Source of the DNA: Megaleporinus macrocephalus
Taxonomy: Eukaryota; Chordata; Actinopteri; Characiformes; Anostomidae
NCBI GenBank assembly: GCA_021613375.1
Contig: CM038716.1
Location: forward strand, 6,756,394 to 6,820,393
Length of the DNA: 64,000 bases
Direction of reading: 5' to 3'
The notes beneath the pieces are model-generated. The model saw only the letters and a list, made by a program, of their open reading frames with translations. It made no database searches and was not told the DNA's origin. A program made the translations under genes and the position numbers. Positions 24,701 through 39,700 of the stretch are shown here, piece by piece. Each line of letters starts with the position of its first letter. Position 1 is the stretch's first letter.

Positions 24701-27700
24701 AGCAGGTATTATTATTGTTGAACTTTTAAAGTGTTTTACTGAGCAAATAAAAGTTTCCTGTGTGGAAAAATAGCTTTTAAAAATAATAATATTCCCAAGT
24801 TCCTGAAACTTTTGCAGAGAACTGCATATACCTATTTTTCTTTTCTTCAGTTGCTTTTTGCTTTAGTCTCATTTGGTGTTTTCAAAAAACTGTAAGCATA
24901 GAACATCAGTTTCCTGATAGGCAAGTTTTTACCGTATATAACTTGTTCTGTGTTGAACAGCTGGAGCCGAAACAACAGATGAAATACTACTGTAATTACG
25001 ATGAGGCCAATTCAACGGTGGAAGACTGTCTACTGCAGTGTGCATTAGACACTGTCAAGTACAAAGTGAGAATTGTTGTTTTATTTTGTGTCTGTGTGCA
25101 AAATTCACAGACATTGGTGTAGAGTACACAATTTTGTTTCATTAGTGAATTATAAGTAAAAACAATATATTTTTTCTGCTACTTTATGCACATTAGCATT
25201 AATTCATAAATGCCCGCTGCTTGTAAACTCAGCATTAGTCCAAGTGGAGTGGATGTTTTATGTAATACAAATGTTTGGTTATATGTTTTTAATGTTTTTA
25301 ATAATATTTGTTTAATATTACCTTAAAGTTAATTTAGTGCAAACGTCACATTTGTTTTCTCTTTCAAAGGTGGGATATCTTGACATGATAATAAAAAGCA
25401 AGAAATGTTCACAGATGATATCATTTGTCATTTGTGACATCTGGAAAGATCTGAAACATAACAACACAGACTGGGAATACCTACTCACAAACCCTCGCTC
25501 CTTAGAGCTTTTCACAGTTCTTGGTATAGTACAAATACTTGTTGCAATTACAAAAAATGTTTGTGTTCATTAGGAAAGTACATTTTTGAGTTTTTCTGCT
25601 TCTAAATAAGTTGTTTTTTGGAAAATGACTTTAACTGCAGTCATTATTTGACCGAGCAGGGGTTAGACTACCCTACACACTCTCTATATATGTGTATATA
25701 ACTTACACTTAACTTACATTGATGTTTTTGTCCTCTAAAGTTACTATTTTGGAGATGCATGTTTTTGACTATATATTCATACAATGTCTGGGGCGTCCAG
25801 AAGAAATCTGGAACTACACTTTGTTCTTCAAACTGTAGCTCAAGATATGATTAACTTCTTTCATAATAAGATATTCATGTTACTTTGTATTGTATTTATG
25901 GTTATTTACATCTATTTTAATTATATATGGTGTTCTTACTGGATATGAATAATTTTTTTGTGTAGACAGAAAACACAAAACAAACTACCAAAACAACAAC
26001 ATATACTTCATACATATACACTAATGCAGTTGCTACTTGTTTACTAGTTTAAAATTGGGTAAACATTATGCAGTACCTGTGGTTTGCACAAACTTTAATA
26101 AGGGCAGGGACTGAAGTGTTTTAAGGGGCATGTTGAGCACTTGTAAATAAGTTCATATGAGGATTTAATGAAAACACCATTAAAGACTATACTATTCTAA
26201 TATTGTGGTCCATTGTTTTTGCTGCTTAATCAAACTACGGGTACTGCATAATGTTTAGCTAATATTCAAAATGTATTTAAAATTAAAATGATTTATAATC
26301 AGTAAGAACACCATATATCATTAATATAACAGAACACTAAATTATAAGTCCTAAAATATCCTATTGAATATACACAGTCTATAAGTCACATTCAAACACT
26401 CTAGCCAACCAGTCATTATAAATATGCACTCTGTCCTCTAGCTTTTCCATTTAACACAGATTTTTAAAGGTGCTGCCAATTCTGCTTTAAATATCAAAAC
26501 TTTCTCAATAGGCACCTGAAAATTAAAAAATATGTTCTGATTTGAAAGAGCTTTAAAAAAATTCAACCTACCTGCCTGTTTAGGAACACCATTAAGACTT
26601 AATCTAACATTAACTTGTGTAATTGGTTAATTGTGTTTGTGTGTAAGGCAAATAGAATATCAGGTAGCCAGGAAAGTTTAGGGAAGTGTTATTTTTTTCC
26701 CCCTAAAATTGTGTATAGCATATAAAGTGTATAATGTTGTTGATAAACATAGACTCTTAAAATATATTATCTTTATATTCGTATCATACTACACAGTGGA
26801 GCATTATTCATTATTATGACCATCTCCTATTGGCATTGGTTGGAAGAGCCGACCAAGACTTCCAAGTACTACCCTGGATCCCTAATTCCTCAGACTTGAA
26901 CCCAACTGAGCTTCTGTGGGATCACCTGGATCATTGTGTTGGCTCCTCCTCCACGCTCCCTCCAGCCGTTGTGGGATGTACTGCAGTCAGCATGACTCCA
27001 GATACCTGTGACAACCTACCAGAACCTTATTGAGTCACCCAGTCCACCTAGCTGCTGTCTGTGCGGCACACTGTAGTTACTCTGGATATTAGCTGGTCAT
27101 AAGAGGCCATGATAATGTGACTTGGCTGTAAATATTGCTTTTGCTGTAATGTGGATGTTTTATTATGACATTTATTACCAAATTAGAGCTATGTTTCTCA
27201 TAATCTCAGGGACTGTGAATCTTAAGCTAATGTTAGTATGTCTTTTTAAATTGGTGTGGATACTTCCGTATGATGGCAGGCATGAGGGGGATCAGGTGCG
27301 GGGTCTCAAGACCCTACCCTTGGGTATGCCAGCATATGATTTGAATATGGAATATGGGTTATGAACATAAATTATTTGTTTTTTCTCTTTTGCAGGGGTG
27401 CTTCAAAAGGAAAAGCCAAACTACAAGAACAATCTCGAAATGCAAGCCAGGAGATTGCTGACAAACATACAAGATCTGTTGTCAAAATTACACCAAAATC
27501 TAAATGAACTACCATGTAAACTGACACTGAATCTTGTGAGAGACCAACGCTTATATGACATCATCAGTTTACACTTAGGTAAATGTGCAAGGATGTACGG
27601 TTTCAGCATTTTCCATAAAGTTGATGTGAAGTTGTCATTCTTAAATTACCTTACTGTTTTTCAAATAAGAGAACCAGCCAGCCTTAAAAACTGCTTTGAA

Positions 27701-30700
27701 TAGAGCAGAAGATGACATTAAGGTATTTCAATCTAAACGAAGACAAAGTAAAGCACTGCTCGAACTACTTCATCTTGCTCAAGACATATCTGGTAAGTCA
27801 TCAATCACTTTTTTTTCTTTTTTTGTGTCCTAATGACTTTTATGATGTATTATTCTTTCCTTCTGAACAGTCAACACTGATCAGATAAGAGCGAACATCA
27901 TGATTGATTTGTCCACTGAGAGTCGTCCATTGAATCAGCTTATGAAACTCTGGGAGGGTGCTGACATAATGAAATTTGAGAAGATGGAACTTGCTTACCT
28001 GAGTAAATTCTTCAGAACTCACTGGATGTCAGCAAGTGGGAAAGTCAGACAGGCTAATGGTGATGCAGCCATGTCTTTAAGTGACCTACATGAGAGAGTA
28101 TACAAGCCCGCCTTAAAGGATTTTAGCAAAACCTATAAAATGATAAAAGATCAGTCCCTGCACGTGGATGAGTTTGAGACTGTTCTTGGTGACTGCACTG
28201 AGCACCAGATTGAAAGAGAGCTGGGACTAATGAAAGAATATCTGGGTGACAACGCTGAGAATAAATGGATTGAAGGTGCCTGTAAGTGCATTAAACGTTA
28301 CAGAGGACTGTGTAACGTGGACATACAGGCACAGGTAGTACATGCCTTAAAAACAGAACTCAGGCTTGAAGGAAATTTTCGGTTGCTTCATGATATCCAG
28401 GTAAGTGTTACTCATGATTTTAAAGGTGTTCTAATGTTATGTTTTAATCTTAATGGTTTTAAATCAAATTTTAATGGTGTAATTGGGACCTACACTACTG
28501 TGCAAAAGTCTCATTGTTTAAAAATCTCTATCTTAGCAAAAATTGTATAACTACTGATAATACTGGGTTGCCTCAAGGAAAAGCCTAAATAAACAAACTG
28601 AGATGTAAAACCACTACTTACTGTGTTAACACTATTTGAATATTTGGTTCCACTTCATCATAAGTTTCTGTGACATATTGGTATTAACCCACATAATTCA
28701 TGCTCTGTGGAATTTTTGGTATATCTGTATTAGAATATGTGTACAAACCATTTTTTGTCAGCAAAAAAAATACCAACTTCCTGTCTAAAAAAAAATGTTT
28801 TTTAAATATAAAAGTCTCTAAAGTTTCTTTTAAGTATAATTCTCTTTTAAAGTAAAAAAAGTACATTTAAATGTTATATCAATAAATATGCAGGGAAAAT
28901 ATGTAAGCAAATACTAACTTGGTTTTCAGGACAGAACACTTAAATTATTGCAATAAACCAAATGCAGTTCCCCTCCAAGGTTGCCAGGTAATTCTTGCAC
29001 AGAGCTTATTCATCTGCGTCTAGGCCATTTCCTTTAAAACGACTTGTTTTTACGACCAAAGACATCAGCCAATAGAAAATGCACACTAATAAAAAGATCT
29101 TACTTAATGGGTTAAATATGCAGTAATATAGTGTAAAAGCCATAGCAAAATGACAAAATCCCTGACTGGGCTCAGTTTGATTGTGTAGGCAGAGGATATG
29201 TGTGGTATTGTCTTTGAAGGGCATTCAATGTCCTCATTCATCCTCAATATTTCCAGTTAAAATACTGGGTAAGAACTAAAGAGCAACATCTGAATCACAG
29301 ATAATTGAGATATGCCCCTGTTTTGCCCAAACTGACTGAGCAGTTCTTAAATTCAGTGCTAAGTCTGAACCCTATCATATAGGCAACAAGCCTATATGAT
29401 AACCGTAAACAGAGAGGCTGTTCCCTGGTAACAAAATCTTTAGTTCACATGGAATAGCTCGATCAACCAGCAACCTTTAGTTTTTAATGTATTTAATGAA
29501 ATGAAAGTGCATTTCTTTGTTGCCTTACTACTGTCCCTTATTTTTATATTTGTGTGTTTATTACACCAAATTAGAAAACATTCAAAATTACATTCAGTTA
29601 GATCAGTAAGAAAAATTGAGACCTAAAATAATATGAAAGTTGGGAAATTAATTTGCCAATTTTGGGATACTTGCATGTGAGATGCAGTGTGAAAAGTATT
29701 GCAAGTGGGTCTTGGATCAGAATTTGATGTCTTGGATCAGAATTTGACTGACTCTGACTGTTTTCCACTGTTTGCAGCACAAAGATGTCCTCAAAAACAA
29801 AAGACTAAATTATTTCACAGATGAGATGGAACATATTGGACAAACACTGACAGATGTTGATGACCATGTTCTTTCCTTGCTAACGGAGTATAAAGACTGT
29901 GTAAACAAAGATTTTATCAAGTGGATCAAATCAATTATAAAAGGTAATATAATATACCCAGACAATACTGTGGATTCAGGCAAATTCAGCACAGCCACGC
30001 AAATTAAATCTAATTAAACATAGCGTGGATTGAATTTGGGCCGACTATGCCTGGCTGTGTTGAATTTGCCACAGACACAGACACTTGCTGTAAAGTGTAA
30101 CTTGCACTAGACTTGTTATTTTACATTTACCAACCAGTGTATGCTACACTGTGAAGAGTGGAACAAGGCAAATATTTATTTAGATGTGAGACTACACTTA
30201 AGTACAACATTTGAAAGAAATATTCAGTTGAGTTCAGTTGAACTGTACAAGCTATGATTATGGATTCTGTTTTCCATTTGTATTTATGGCATTTAGTAGA
30301 TGCTCTTATCCAAAGCGATTTACAAAAGTATGTGTACAATAACATAAAAATGTTAATACAGAGTGCTACACTGTTATTTACAGTAATGTATAATCTTTTA
30401 CAGACCAAAGGGAGCTCAATGTCTTTGTAGAACTTGCTTCAGCATTTGCTGGTGAAAATCCTATTGACCTTGATAAAGTCAGAAACTTCCGAGATGCGGT
30501 CTTTGCCTGTTTTCCTTTAATTTTTGAGCTTGACATGAGAGCTGGTTTTGACGATCTAATGGGTGAGATCAGAAAACTGAAGGAACCAGTTCAGAATGAC
30601 CCTGCTCTTTCTAAGAAATTGGTAAGTTATTTAAAACTTTTCCTGTTATCAAATATACTTTTTGCTGCTTTTTAAGATTCTCCTCATCGTAAAGCTATAG

Positions 30701-33700
30701 TTTAAAAATTCCATCCCAAGTGTAGTCGATGAGCCAAAACATATTTAGTGTTTGAAGTTGGCTTCTTAAGTTTTTGTATTCAAGCTACAAGGTAAATAAG
30801 CATATTGGAAACTTACACCCCAACAATTAGCATAGAGCTAACTGCATTCCTATTACTTTCAAAAATGTGTCCATTTGTATTGATAATAGCATATCATACA
30901 GTGTCACAAACCACACAAGCAAAATGTAATCGATAATTCATTTGGTGTGAAATAATTGATTATAGATTCCATGTATACAACACAAATATAGCCATTTTAG
31001 TTACATATACATGTTTCTATATTGTTGCTGTCCAATGAAAAACATTTCAGTTTTCCACATCATTTGAACACCAATTGCATTGTGTGAACATTTAATGATG
31101 AATGGACCAACAGAAATGCTTCAAAATCGCTTAGGGAAAAATTATCCTCCCATTGACTTGCATTGAAAGTAAAGACTGTTTTTGGTCTCTCCTGTTAAGT
31201 TATCATTTTGGAGATACTGGTTTTTCAATGGACAGCGACGATATGAAATGTTGCTGATGGTAAAAATAATGTCAAATTTGAAGTAATATGTTTCTGTAAC
31301 ATGACAGGATGCAGACACTCGTGGATAAACAAAGCTTTGAGGCTGTAAAGAAACAGGGCAATCAAAAAATTTTGTCAAAAAATAGACAAGGGTCAAAACC
31401 AGATTAAGATGAATGCTGAACAACAGGTACATCAAAAAGAATAGCTAGGTCAGACAAAGGTCAAGGAACCAAAATCAAGGTAAAAATACAGGGGCCAAAA
31501 TAGGCAATTCTTTGTGTGAGGGAAAATAAGCAGTCTTTATAGGAAAGGTATGAGTGGACTGAGCAACAGCTCAGTATTCTGGTGGTAAAAACAGTATGCT
31601 GGAATTTGAAGTCTGGGAATGGATTGACGTGTTTTCAATGAATCAATTAATCAACCTTTATTTAAGCTCGGATGTACATTGAGGGCAACCCTCATTTTCA
31701 ATGTAGCCGAGAATTTACATGGACAGGGATTGACATAAAGAAAATAAAAACAAAATTTAATCATTTTAAGACCAAAAGCTTCTGAAAACTGCTTTAAAAG
31801 GTCTCGGGTATCAGGTAATGTATTCATAACCATTTCATGTAATAACTTCCTGTGAGGGAGCTTTTAGAGATGGATGTCTGGTTCCATTCACCACCACTGT
31901 GAACACTGTTATGACAGTTTCTCTAGAACGTAGCCTTTACACCAAACCATTCTAAACAATTCTGTTTACATCTTAACCATTTATTTATGCAGAATTTAGA
32001 AAAGTCCCCATTAAAAAGAATTCTAGAAGCTACAGGAAGATTGTATACTACAGCAGTTTAGCTTCTGTATTTGATTAGATTAATAATTAAGTGCCTTACT
32101 AATAACATCACATAAAGCAATATACAGGCATAACAAAAAATAGAATTGATATGTTTAAATGTTCTAGGTAAGGCACAAGCTCTTTTACTTGCAGGCAAAA
32201 GTGAAGGCACTGTCCTCAGTTAGCCGGCTGTGTCCTTGCTTAGTGACATTCAGTGGAAGCCCATGTCATACGTTTTAATGTGTATGTATTTTTTCATGCT
32301 TCATGTTTTTTTTTTTAATCCTTTTATTACATTTAGGGAGATTCTTGTAAATACAAGGAGTGGTTGGACACGGCCCATACTGCCCATGGGTCAGTTGTAA
32401 CGTCATCATTTTTGCAGGCTGATGAAATCAACAAATTTGGAGTCTATTATATCAGACAGCCATCTACACATAGCACTGTGAGTATTGTTATTTTCCTTAT
32501 ATGTAGCCTATACATTTTTTATTACTACAAGCTTTGAATTTAAAAAAATCTGCAATCACTCAAACTTAGTTTCTCAAATTTATAATACAGTTCAATAGAT
32601 GTATTTGTTGTCTTCTGTTGGCCAAAATTGTTGGTTTCTTGAAAGAAAGAGTGGAGACTTCAGGGAAAAAGAAGTTAATTTGCATGCTCTTCCTTCTTGG
32701 TTAGTCTAACCCAAGTTTTCAAACCCATGGTCTTAAGTACAAACCATAGTTAAACCACACCTTCTTGTTGTCCCTTTGACTAAATGACCCAGAAGCGCCC
32801 TGTTGATGAGTGACTGCCTCTACCTTTGGCATTAAAATAGAGGTTTTGAGGCCCACCCAGGAAGAAGTCAGAATGTTTCTGAGATAATCCCTATATTGCT
32901 AGACTGTAAAATAGGCTACTCATTGGGGTTGTTACGTGACAAAGGGACATACCAAGAGAGACATGCAAGAACAAAGCAAGGCTGTGCATTCCAAACAGCT
33001 CATGGTCACATCGGCCAATAACATTGATTCCCAGAACTCCTGGGACAGAAAATGAGGCACCCAGTGGGTCCTTTACAACAAACATCCCACAGCAATGAAT
33101 AACCTGTATCCAAGTCCAACAATTCAATAAATATAATATGAGTCAATTAGTGTCTCAAAGACAGAGCCAATCAAAAGCCCGAAGATTGTCATGGCCCCAT
33201 GGCTTAAACTGCTGCATGAAGTCTCTCAGTCAAAGTAGATTCCATGGATCCAGTATCTAACACACAAGCAGTTTATCTTCTATTCAGTTAACTATTCACA
33301 GGAACACATATTTTGACCAGTGGTGCAAATTTTGCATGCCACTGTATATTATATTTCAGAGTACAGACTCCTTCTTACATTACCATTCCACACAATCCAT
33401 ACCCAGGTTCTTCTAATAAGCTTCCTCAGTCTCAGTCAAGCAAAAATGTGGCTTTTGCAATTGCTGCCCCAAAACTAACAGTCTGCCTATCAGTATTTGG
33501 CAGATACTATTTTTTCTCCTTTTAAAGTCTTCACTGAAAATGTTTGTATCCTCATTAGCTCATTGTTTAAGACTATAAAGCACATTGACACAAAATATAT
33601 CTAAAAGATATATATTTTTAAACCATTTGAACCATTTTTAAACCATTTTTAAATTAAGCAGTAATATAAAGGTTATTTATAATTAATTAGATTAATTAAA

Positions 33701-36700
33701 CTGCTTGGAGATTTTAGAAAATAATTTAATAATGAGGCACCTAAGCTCATTATTTAAAACCCTGTATCTTAGCAATAAGTGTATTTTCACCAGTAAGAAC
33801 ACTAGATATCAGTAGAACAGATGTAAATAATCATACATACAATACAAGGTAACATGAATGTCTTATTGTAAGAAGTAGATCATATCTTGAGCTCCAGTTT
33901 GAAAAACTAAGTTTATCTACAGATTTCTCCTGGAATTGTATGAATTTATTCAGTTCCTTCAGCAGGAATCTTGATTTAAGCACTGAGTAGTAAGTAGTCA
34001 AAGCAGAATTCACTCTGTCCATAAGCTTTAAATTGCACAAAACTTTGCTGCTCGATTACTCACCTACACTCATGCTCATGACCACATTACACCTGTTCCT
34101 CAGCATCTTCACTGGCTCCCTGTTAAATATAGGATTCAATTCAAGATTCTCCTACTTACTTATAAGGCTCTAAACAATCTTGCACCTCCCTATTTGTCCA
34201 ACCTCCTTCTTCCCTACAAACCGTCTCAGTATCTTAGGTCTTCTCCTGCCGGGCTTCTAAATGTCCCATCATCTAAGCTCTGTGGCTTTGATGATCAGGC
34301 TTTTTCCAGACTCACTTCTCTACTGTGGAACTCTCTCCCACCTCTGGTCAAACAATCTACCTCTCTTTCCATATTTACTAATCTTAAGACTCACCTCTTC
34401 TCTCTCGCCTACGACTTTCCCTACTCTACCACTCATCTCTGATGTCTAGTTATTGTCTGGTTGATGCTTCTTCTTTACTCTTTGTGTGTTCAATGTTTCT
34501 ATTTTACTATCTACAAATGATTATAATCTGATGACTGTAAGCGTATTTGGGTTTTAGAAAAGCACTATAAAAGAATAATAATAGGTTGCCAAGGAAAAGC
34601 TTGGAAAGTGTTAAATAAAACACACTGAAATATATAAAAGCAATACTTAGTGATATTTGAATATTTAAAAAATGAAATGTTTTGCTGGTAAAAACAAGTA
34701 AAAACTTCCTCTCGGGAAAAAATACTTTTATAATATTTCTATAATATTTTTTAATATTGTCTTCAAGTGCCTAACAATTGTGCATGGGCATATCTTTCTA
34801 CTTCTGCGCATATCTATAAACATGGTAAATATTATGTTTTCCTTTCTGGAAAAATAAGTTCCCCAAGTGCCTAACCTTTTTGTACAGTACTGTAGGTTAT
34901 TTTATTCAGACGTACATAAATGTTAAATCTTGCAAAAAAATTGCACACTGCTACTTAAAAATACATATTAATAATAATTATACTTTCAAAATTGCATTAC
35001 AGACAATTGATGATTGTATTCATCTAAAGATACAAGAAAGGCCAGACATTCCAGTCAAAGAAATGACACTGTCTCAACTTCAAGATCTTCAAAATAAACT
35101 CATGCTGATCACCACAATGGATGAACAAGGACAAAATAAAACAGTTTCTCAATTTGTGGAAGTAAGAGGCCTTAAAACCGCTGTGCTCATTTGTTTTGTT
35201 TTCCTATATTCATATTAGTGTTTAAGAGATTGCACAAGATTCTAAATGTTTGCAGATGTTCATAAAACATACTTCCTTTTGCCTCAGGTTTTGGAGCAGG
35301 TGCTACATGCTGGACAGCTGTTGATTAAACTCAGAGAAGCAGGTCACATTCTGTTCACAAACTGGTCTTTTACGGGTTTTTGTGAAGAGAACCGTGCAGT
35401 GTCAGTGCATGTTGACTTTGACATCGCTGTTCTGAAAATCACTGGACGTGAAAGCTTACTGGAAGAGCTGAAGGGCCTTTGTGAGAGTATGCAGATTTGT
35501 CTGGAGAAGTGGCTAAACTACACAAAAATGCACAGGGATGAATATTACTATCTGAACTATTTCACGGCTAAACAGCTTTCAACACTGTGCTGTTCTGTGG
35601 CAGACATGCAGAAGCATAAACAGGTTTCCTCCAGTATACTAAACATGCTGTCATTCATAAAGGAAAATGTAACTGTCACTGATCTGCAGAATGCTTTTAC
35701 ATCAGCACTCAAAAGCCCAATTCAAAATGCAAGCAGCATGGACATGCAATCATCTCAGATTAAGCATTACCTTCTTCACTTTCCAGAACTCATTGAGTAT
35801 GTAGTAAAGGCTGGATACACAGAGGCATCTGGTAAAGCTGCAGTTATGTTCTGTAAACAGTCAGGCGTTGGGCTGAGAAATGAAGATCTAGATGAAGATG
35901 CAGTCATGGACTGTGTTTATGAAAACAGCAATAATGATGAATGGGTTGATGAATGGAGTGTGAAATATGATGAGGAACGGGAAAGTGTCCTTCAGGAACA
36001 GCTCAGATTTACTGGTGGTCACACACCTGAACAAATGAAACCTGCTTTTAGCATGTCGACAGATGAGTTAACAAAGATGTTTGAAAACCTAAATTCCAGC
36101 AAAGAGAAGATCTTGCTACTGTGGGACACCTACTGTGGGAAATTATCAGGACTTGTATCAGACAAGTACGTGGGCCTGGATCTTCTGGGAGAAACACTGA
36201 ATCAGCTGGCAGAAAGGGTGGACCCTGTAAGACGGGAACTAACTCGCCTCCTGGAGAAGGGGAGACCCAATCTTGTATCTTGCAATAGTGTTGAGATGCT
36301 GCCCCAGTGTCTTTCTCTATACCTGAATAGAGAACAGCCTCTTCCAACCTATGATGAAATACTGATTTGCACTGCTAAAACAACAGGAGAAGATGTGGAA
36401 CTGATCATCAGAAGAGCTTTACAGTCTGGGAGCAGACATGAGAAGATATATTCTCTCCTAAATGCCGAAAATCTGAATCCTGAAGTGGCAAGAGTTCTAG
36501 AGTTGAATTTTTGTCACCTATCACAGAATCAGAAAGCAACAAAGGCAAAAGATTACAGTTTTGTCATATTCTGCAATGCCAGAGCACATCACAGTTACGT
36601 TCTAACTGCTTTTGATGAATACAGAAAAACTCTACATCCAAAAGAATACAAGGAAATCCAACAGCTTTTGAAAATAAAGCACAAACTCTCAAGTAAAGTT

Positions 36701-39700
36701 GTGTTCCCAGCAAGTATCGTCCAAGAAGAATTCCGTCAGAACATAAAAATGGTGGCATCTGCTAGAGCAGGCATGGGTAAGTGACTTTTATTGTCCCAAT
36801 TAAAATTGTCTGTTGTACAGAATTAATTTCTCTGCCTAAGATACCTAAATACATAATGTAATTTGAGTCAATTAGTGGCTAAAAAGTTTTTGAAGCTTTG
36901 TTTACAAACAAGATATATAAAAGAATATATTAACTATCAAGGGTATTAACATACTTATTTGGCCTTCAAGGAAAAACACTTTTTGTCAAAAATTTAATCC
37001 GGCGATCAAAGGATCAGCTTACCGGGCAAAGATTTACACACAAAACCATCAGTATCACCGATAAGGAGATAAAACCAGGATTCATTTATGACCAACTGAA
37101 GCAATATGAAGACAACCCAGTCGACTGCATCCCCAGAATTTTCCATTTTGATGTGCCACCTGTGGTGAGCTTCAGTGTCACTTTCATTTAGAGATTTATG
37201 GTTCTCTTTCCTAAAGTTACACTTGAATATTTGTAAATTCCCTCACCAGCGGTATTTTTTTGTGGACTTAAAATAATGGTGTCATAAAAATTTTTGTCTC
37301 AAACATTTATTTACTGCAGGTCTGCAAAGGACTGTACACATTCCTAGTCCAGCTCTTTGTGCTAAGGTGTTTCCAGAGCTTGGATGGTTTCATTTGGAAA
37401 TGCAAAGACTGCCACATTTACTTGGTCGAGTATACAGAGAGAAAACTCAGACGATGTGACAGAGAAATTTCAGAGGTATGGACAATGTGATACAGTAGCA
37501 GTCAACATTTGCAATGTACAGAACCCATCAGTGCAGTGTTTATGGAAAAGTAACACTGGTTCTAAACCTTAAGTTCATTTTTAAGTGGTCAACTTTTGTC
37601 ACAAGAGATTCGAGCTTGAGGCTTTAACAAAGCACATCTAAAAATGACCTGATTTACAGCTTCTATAAAAACCAAGGTTTTTCTTTTAGATGTTATTGTG
37701 ATTTTGTTTTTGGAATTGTAGCCCACTGGGTAGTGAAAAATGTAATGTACTCTATCAGTCGAAAGTTGGACACACTCAACTGAATATCTATGTTTATAAT
37801 TATAAAGACATTTAGATTTTAATGTGGTGAATACAAGTTTAATAGTGAAGTTTAAAAGTCCTTATTTGTCATTGAGCAGAATCCAAGATAAGACTTTACT
37901 CTAAATTAATACTACTTCATTTGAGAGGGGTCATTTTTGTGAGGGATAATTTTCAGGAAAAACATTTTAATATGTTTATACTACATACCGTTATTCATAT
38001 ACTACAAGATCACAAAACCAAGGTGAGCTGTTATATCAGCCATTACATAAATTTCAATGTATTTTCATTTAAAGTTGCTGAATCTCAAATATTTCTCCTC
38101 TTTCTAGATTTCACCAGAACTGGAAGACAGTTTTTTAGAGATGTTTACAACAGTTCGATGCCTTTCCCCTGAGGACACTCTGGATCACTTAAGTGGGACC
38201 ATCTGCAACAGTGATAAACTATCTGAACTTCAGTTAATGGATGACTCCGAATTCAGGAGTGAGGAATTTCAGAGGACCTACCAATACCTCAAACATTTTC
38301 AAGAAAAGAGACTTCAAATGTTTAAATTTGACAAACAGAAATGCCCTGATAGTCCAAAAGAATGGCTAAAATGCATTTTGCATTACTGTAAAATCATTCA
38401 TCCGTCATGGGCAGAATTATGCCATTTCACACATTTTCTTAATGTGCAACTGAAGAAGTGCGAAGAATCTGTGTTCTGCAGTGACATGCTGCGCAAGGAC
38501 TTAACTGGCTTCAGAGAGTTTGTTGTCAAATTTATGATCACAATGTCCAAAGATTTTACCATGCCATCCCTTAAGACCACTGATGAAAGTGATGGGTCGG
38601 CAAAAAATGGAGACAAAATTGAAGACACAGATGGTGTTTTGAATGAATTTCAGATGAGAAAACACTGGGAACAAGAGGCACATCCATATATCATGTTCAA
38701 TTCTGATGGAGTGTCCATGACTTTCTTGGGGTTTCACATTCAAAATTATGACGCTGTTGATGTCAGAACCGGCAAGATCATTGAGAAGGACGTTATATCA
38801 AAATTGCTCTTGTACCAATTGAAGACACAAAAAGTGCCAATGAATGTTGACTTTAAAACACTTCGGCGTACAGAGCAAATTGAGATTTTGTGCAGAGTGC
38901 TGGGAGTCACAGAGAAAGACCCTGATAGCACATATCAGCTGACATTAGACAATGCTCTGAAAATCCTGGCCATTCACATGCGATTTGAGTGCAACATACC
39001 AGTGGTGATAATGGGTGAAACTGGATGTGGGAAGACCCGACTGGTAAAGTTTATGTGCGACCTACTAAGAAAAGATGACAACAAAACAAATTTGTTGATG
39101 GTCAGAGTTCATGGGGCCACAACATCGGACATGATCTACAAAAAAGTTGAGAAAGCCATTGAAGATTCCAAAAAGAACAGAGCTCATGGCATGTATACTG
39201 TTCTATTCTTTGATGAAGCTAACACAACAGAGGCTCTGTATGCAATCAAAGAGGTGATGTGTGATAGGACCATCAGAGGAGAGCAAATTGATGCACCTGA
39301 CCTGAAATTTATCGCTGCCTGTAATCCCTACAGAAAGCACACACAAAGTGCAATAAACCAACTAGAGAAAGCAGGGTTAGGATACAGGGTCTGTGCTGAA
39401 GATACATCGGAAAAGCTTGGACAGATTCCGATGCGGCAGCTTGTGTACAGGGTACAGCCATTACCGGCGAGCCTATCCCCACTAGTATGGGACTTTGGAA
39501 AGCTGAACGAACATACTCAAGAGCTGTACATTGCAAAGATGGTTGAATCGTTCTTCAAAGCTGAAAATCTAGAGGAACGATATAAGCCAGTGTTCACAAA
39601 TGTGATCAATATCTCTCAGACATACATGACTAAGACTAATGAGTGCAGAATGGTAAGCCTTAGAGATATTGAGAGATGCATGAAAACTGCAATGTGGTTT

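Noticed and set aside
32891..33127. Minus-strand frame as a separate gene
   Set aside because: No family match, no promoter or splice context; lies in an intron with repeat-like composition.
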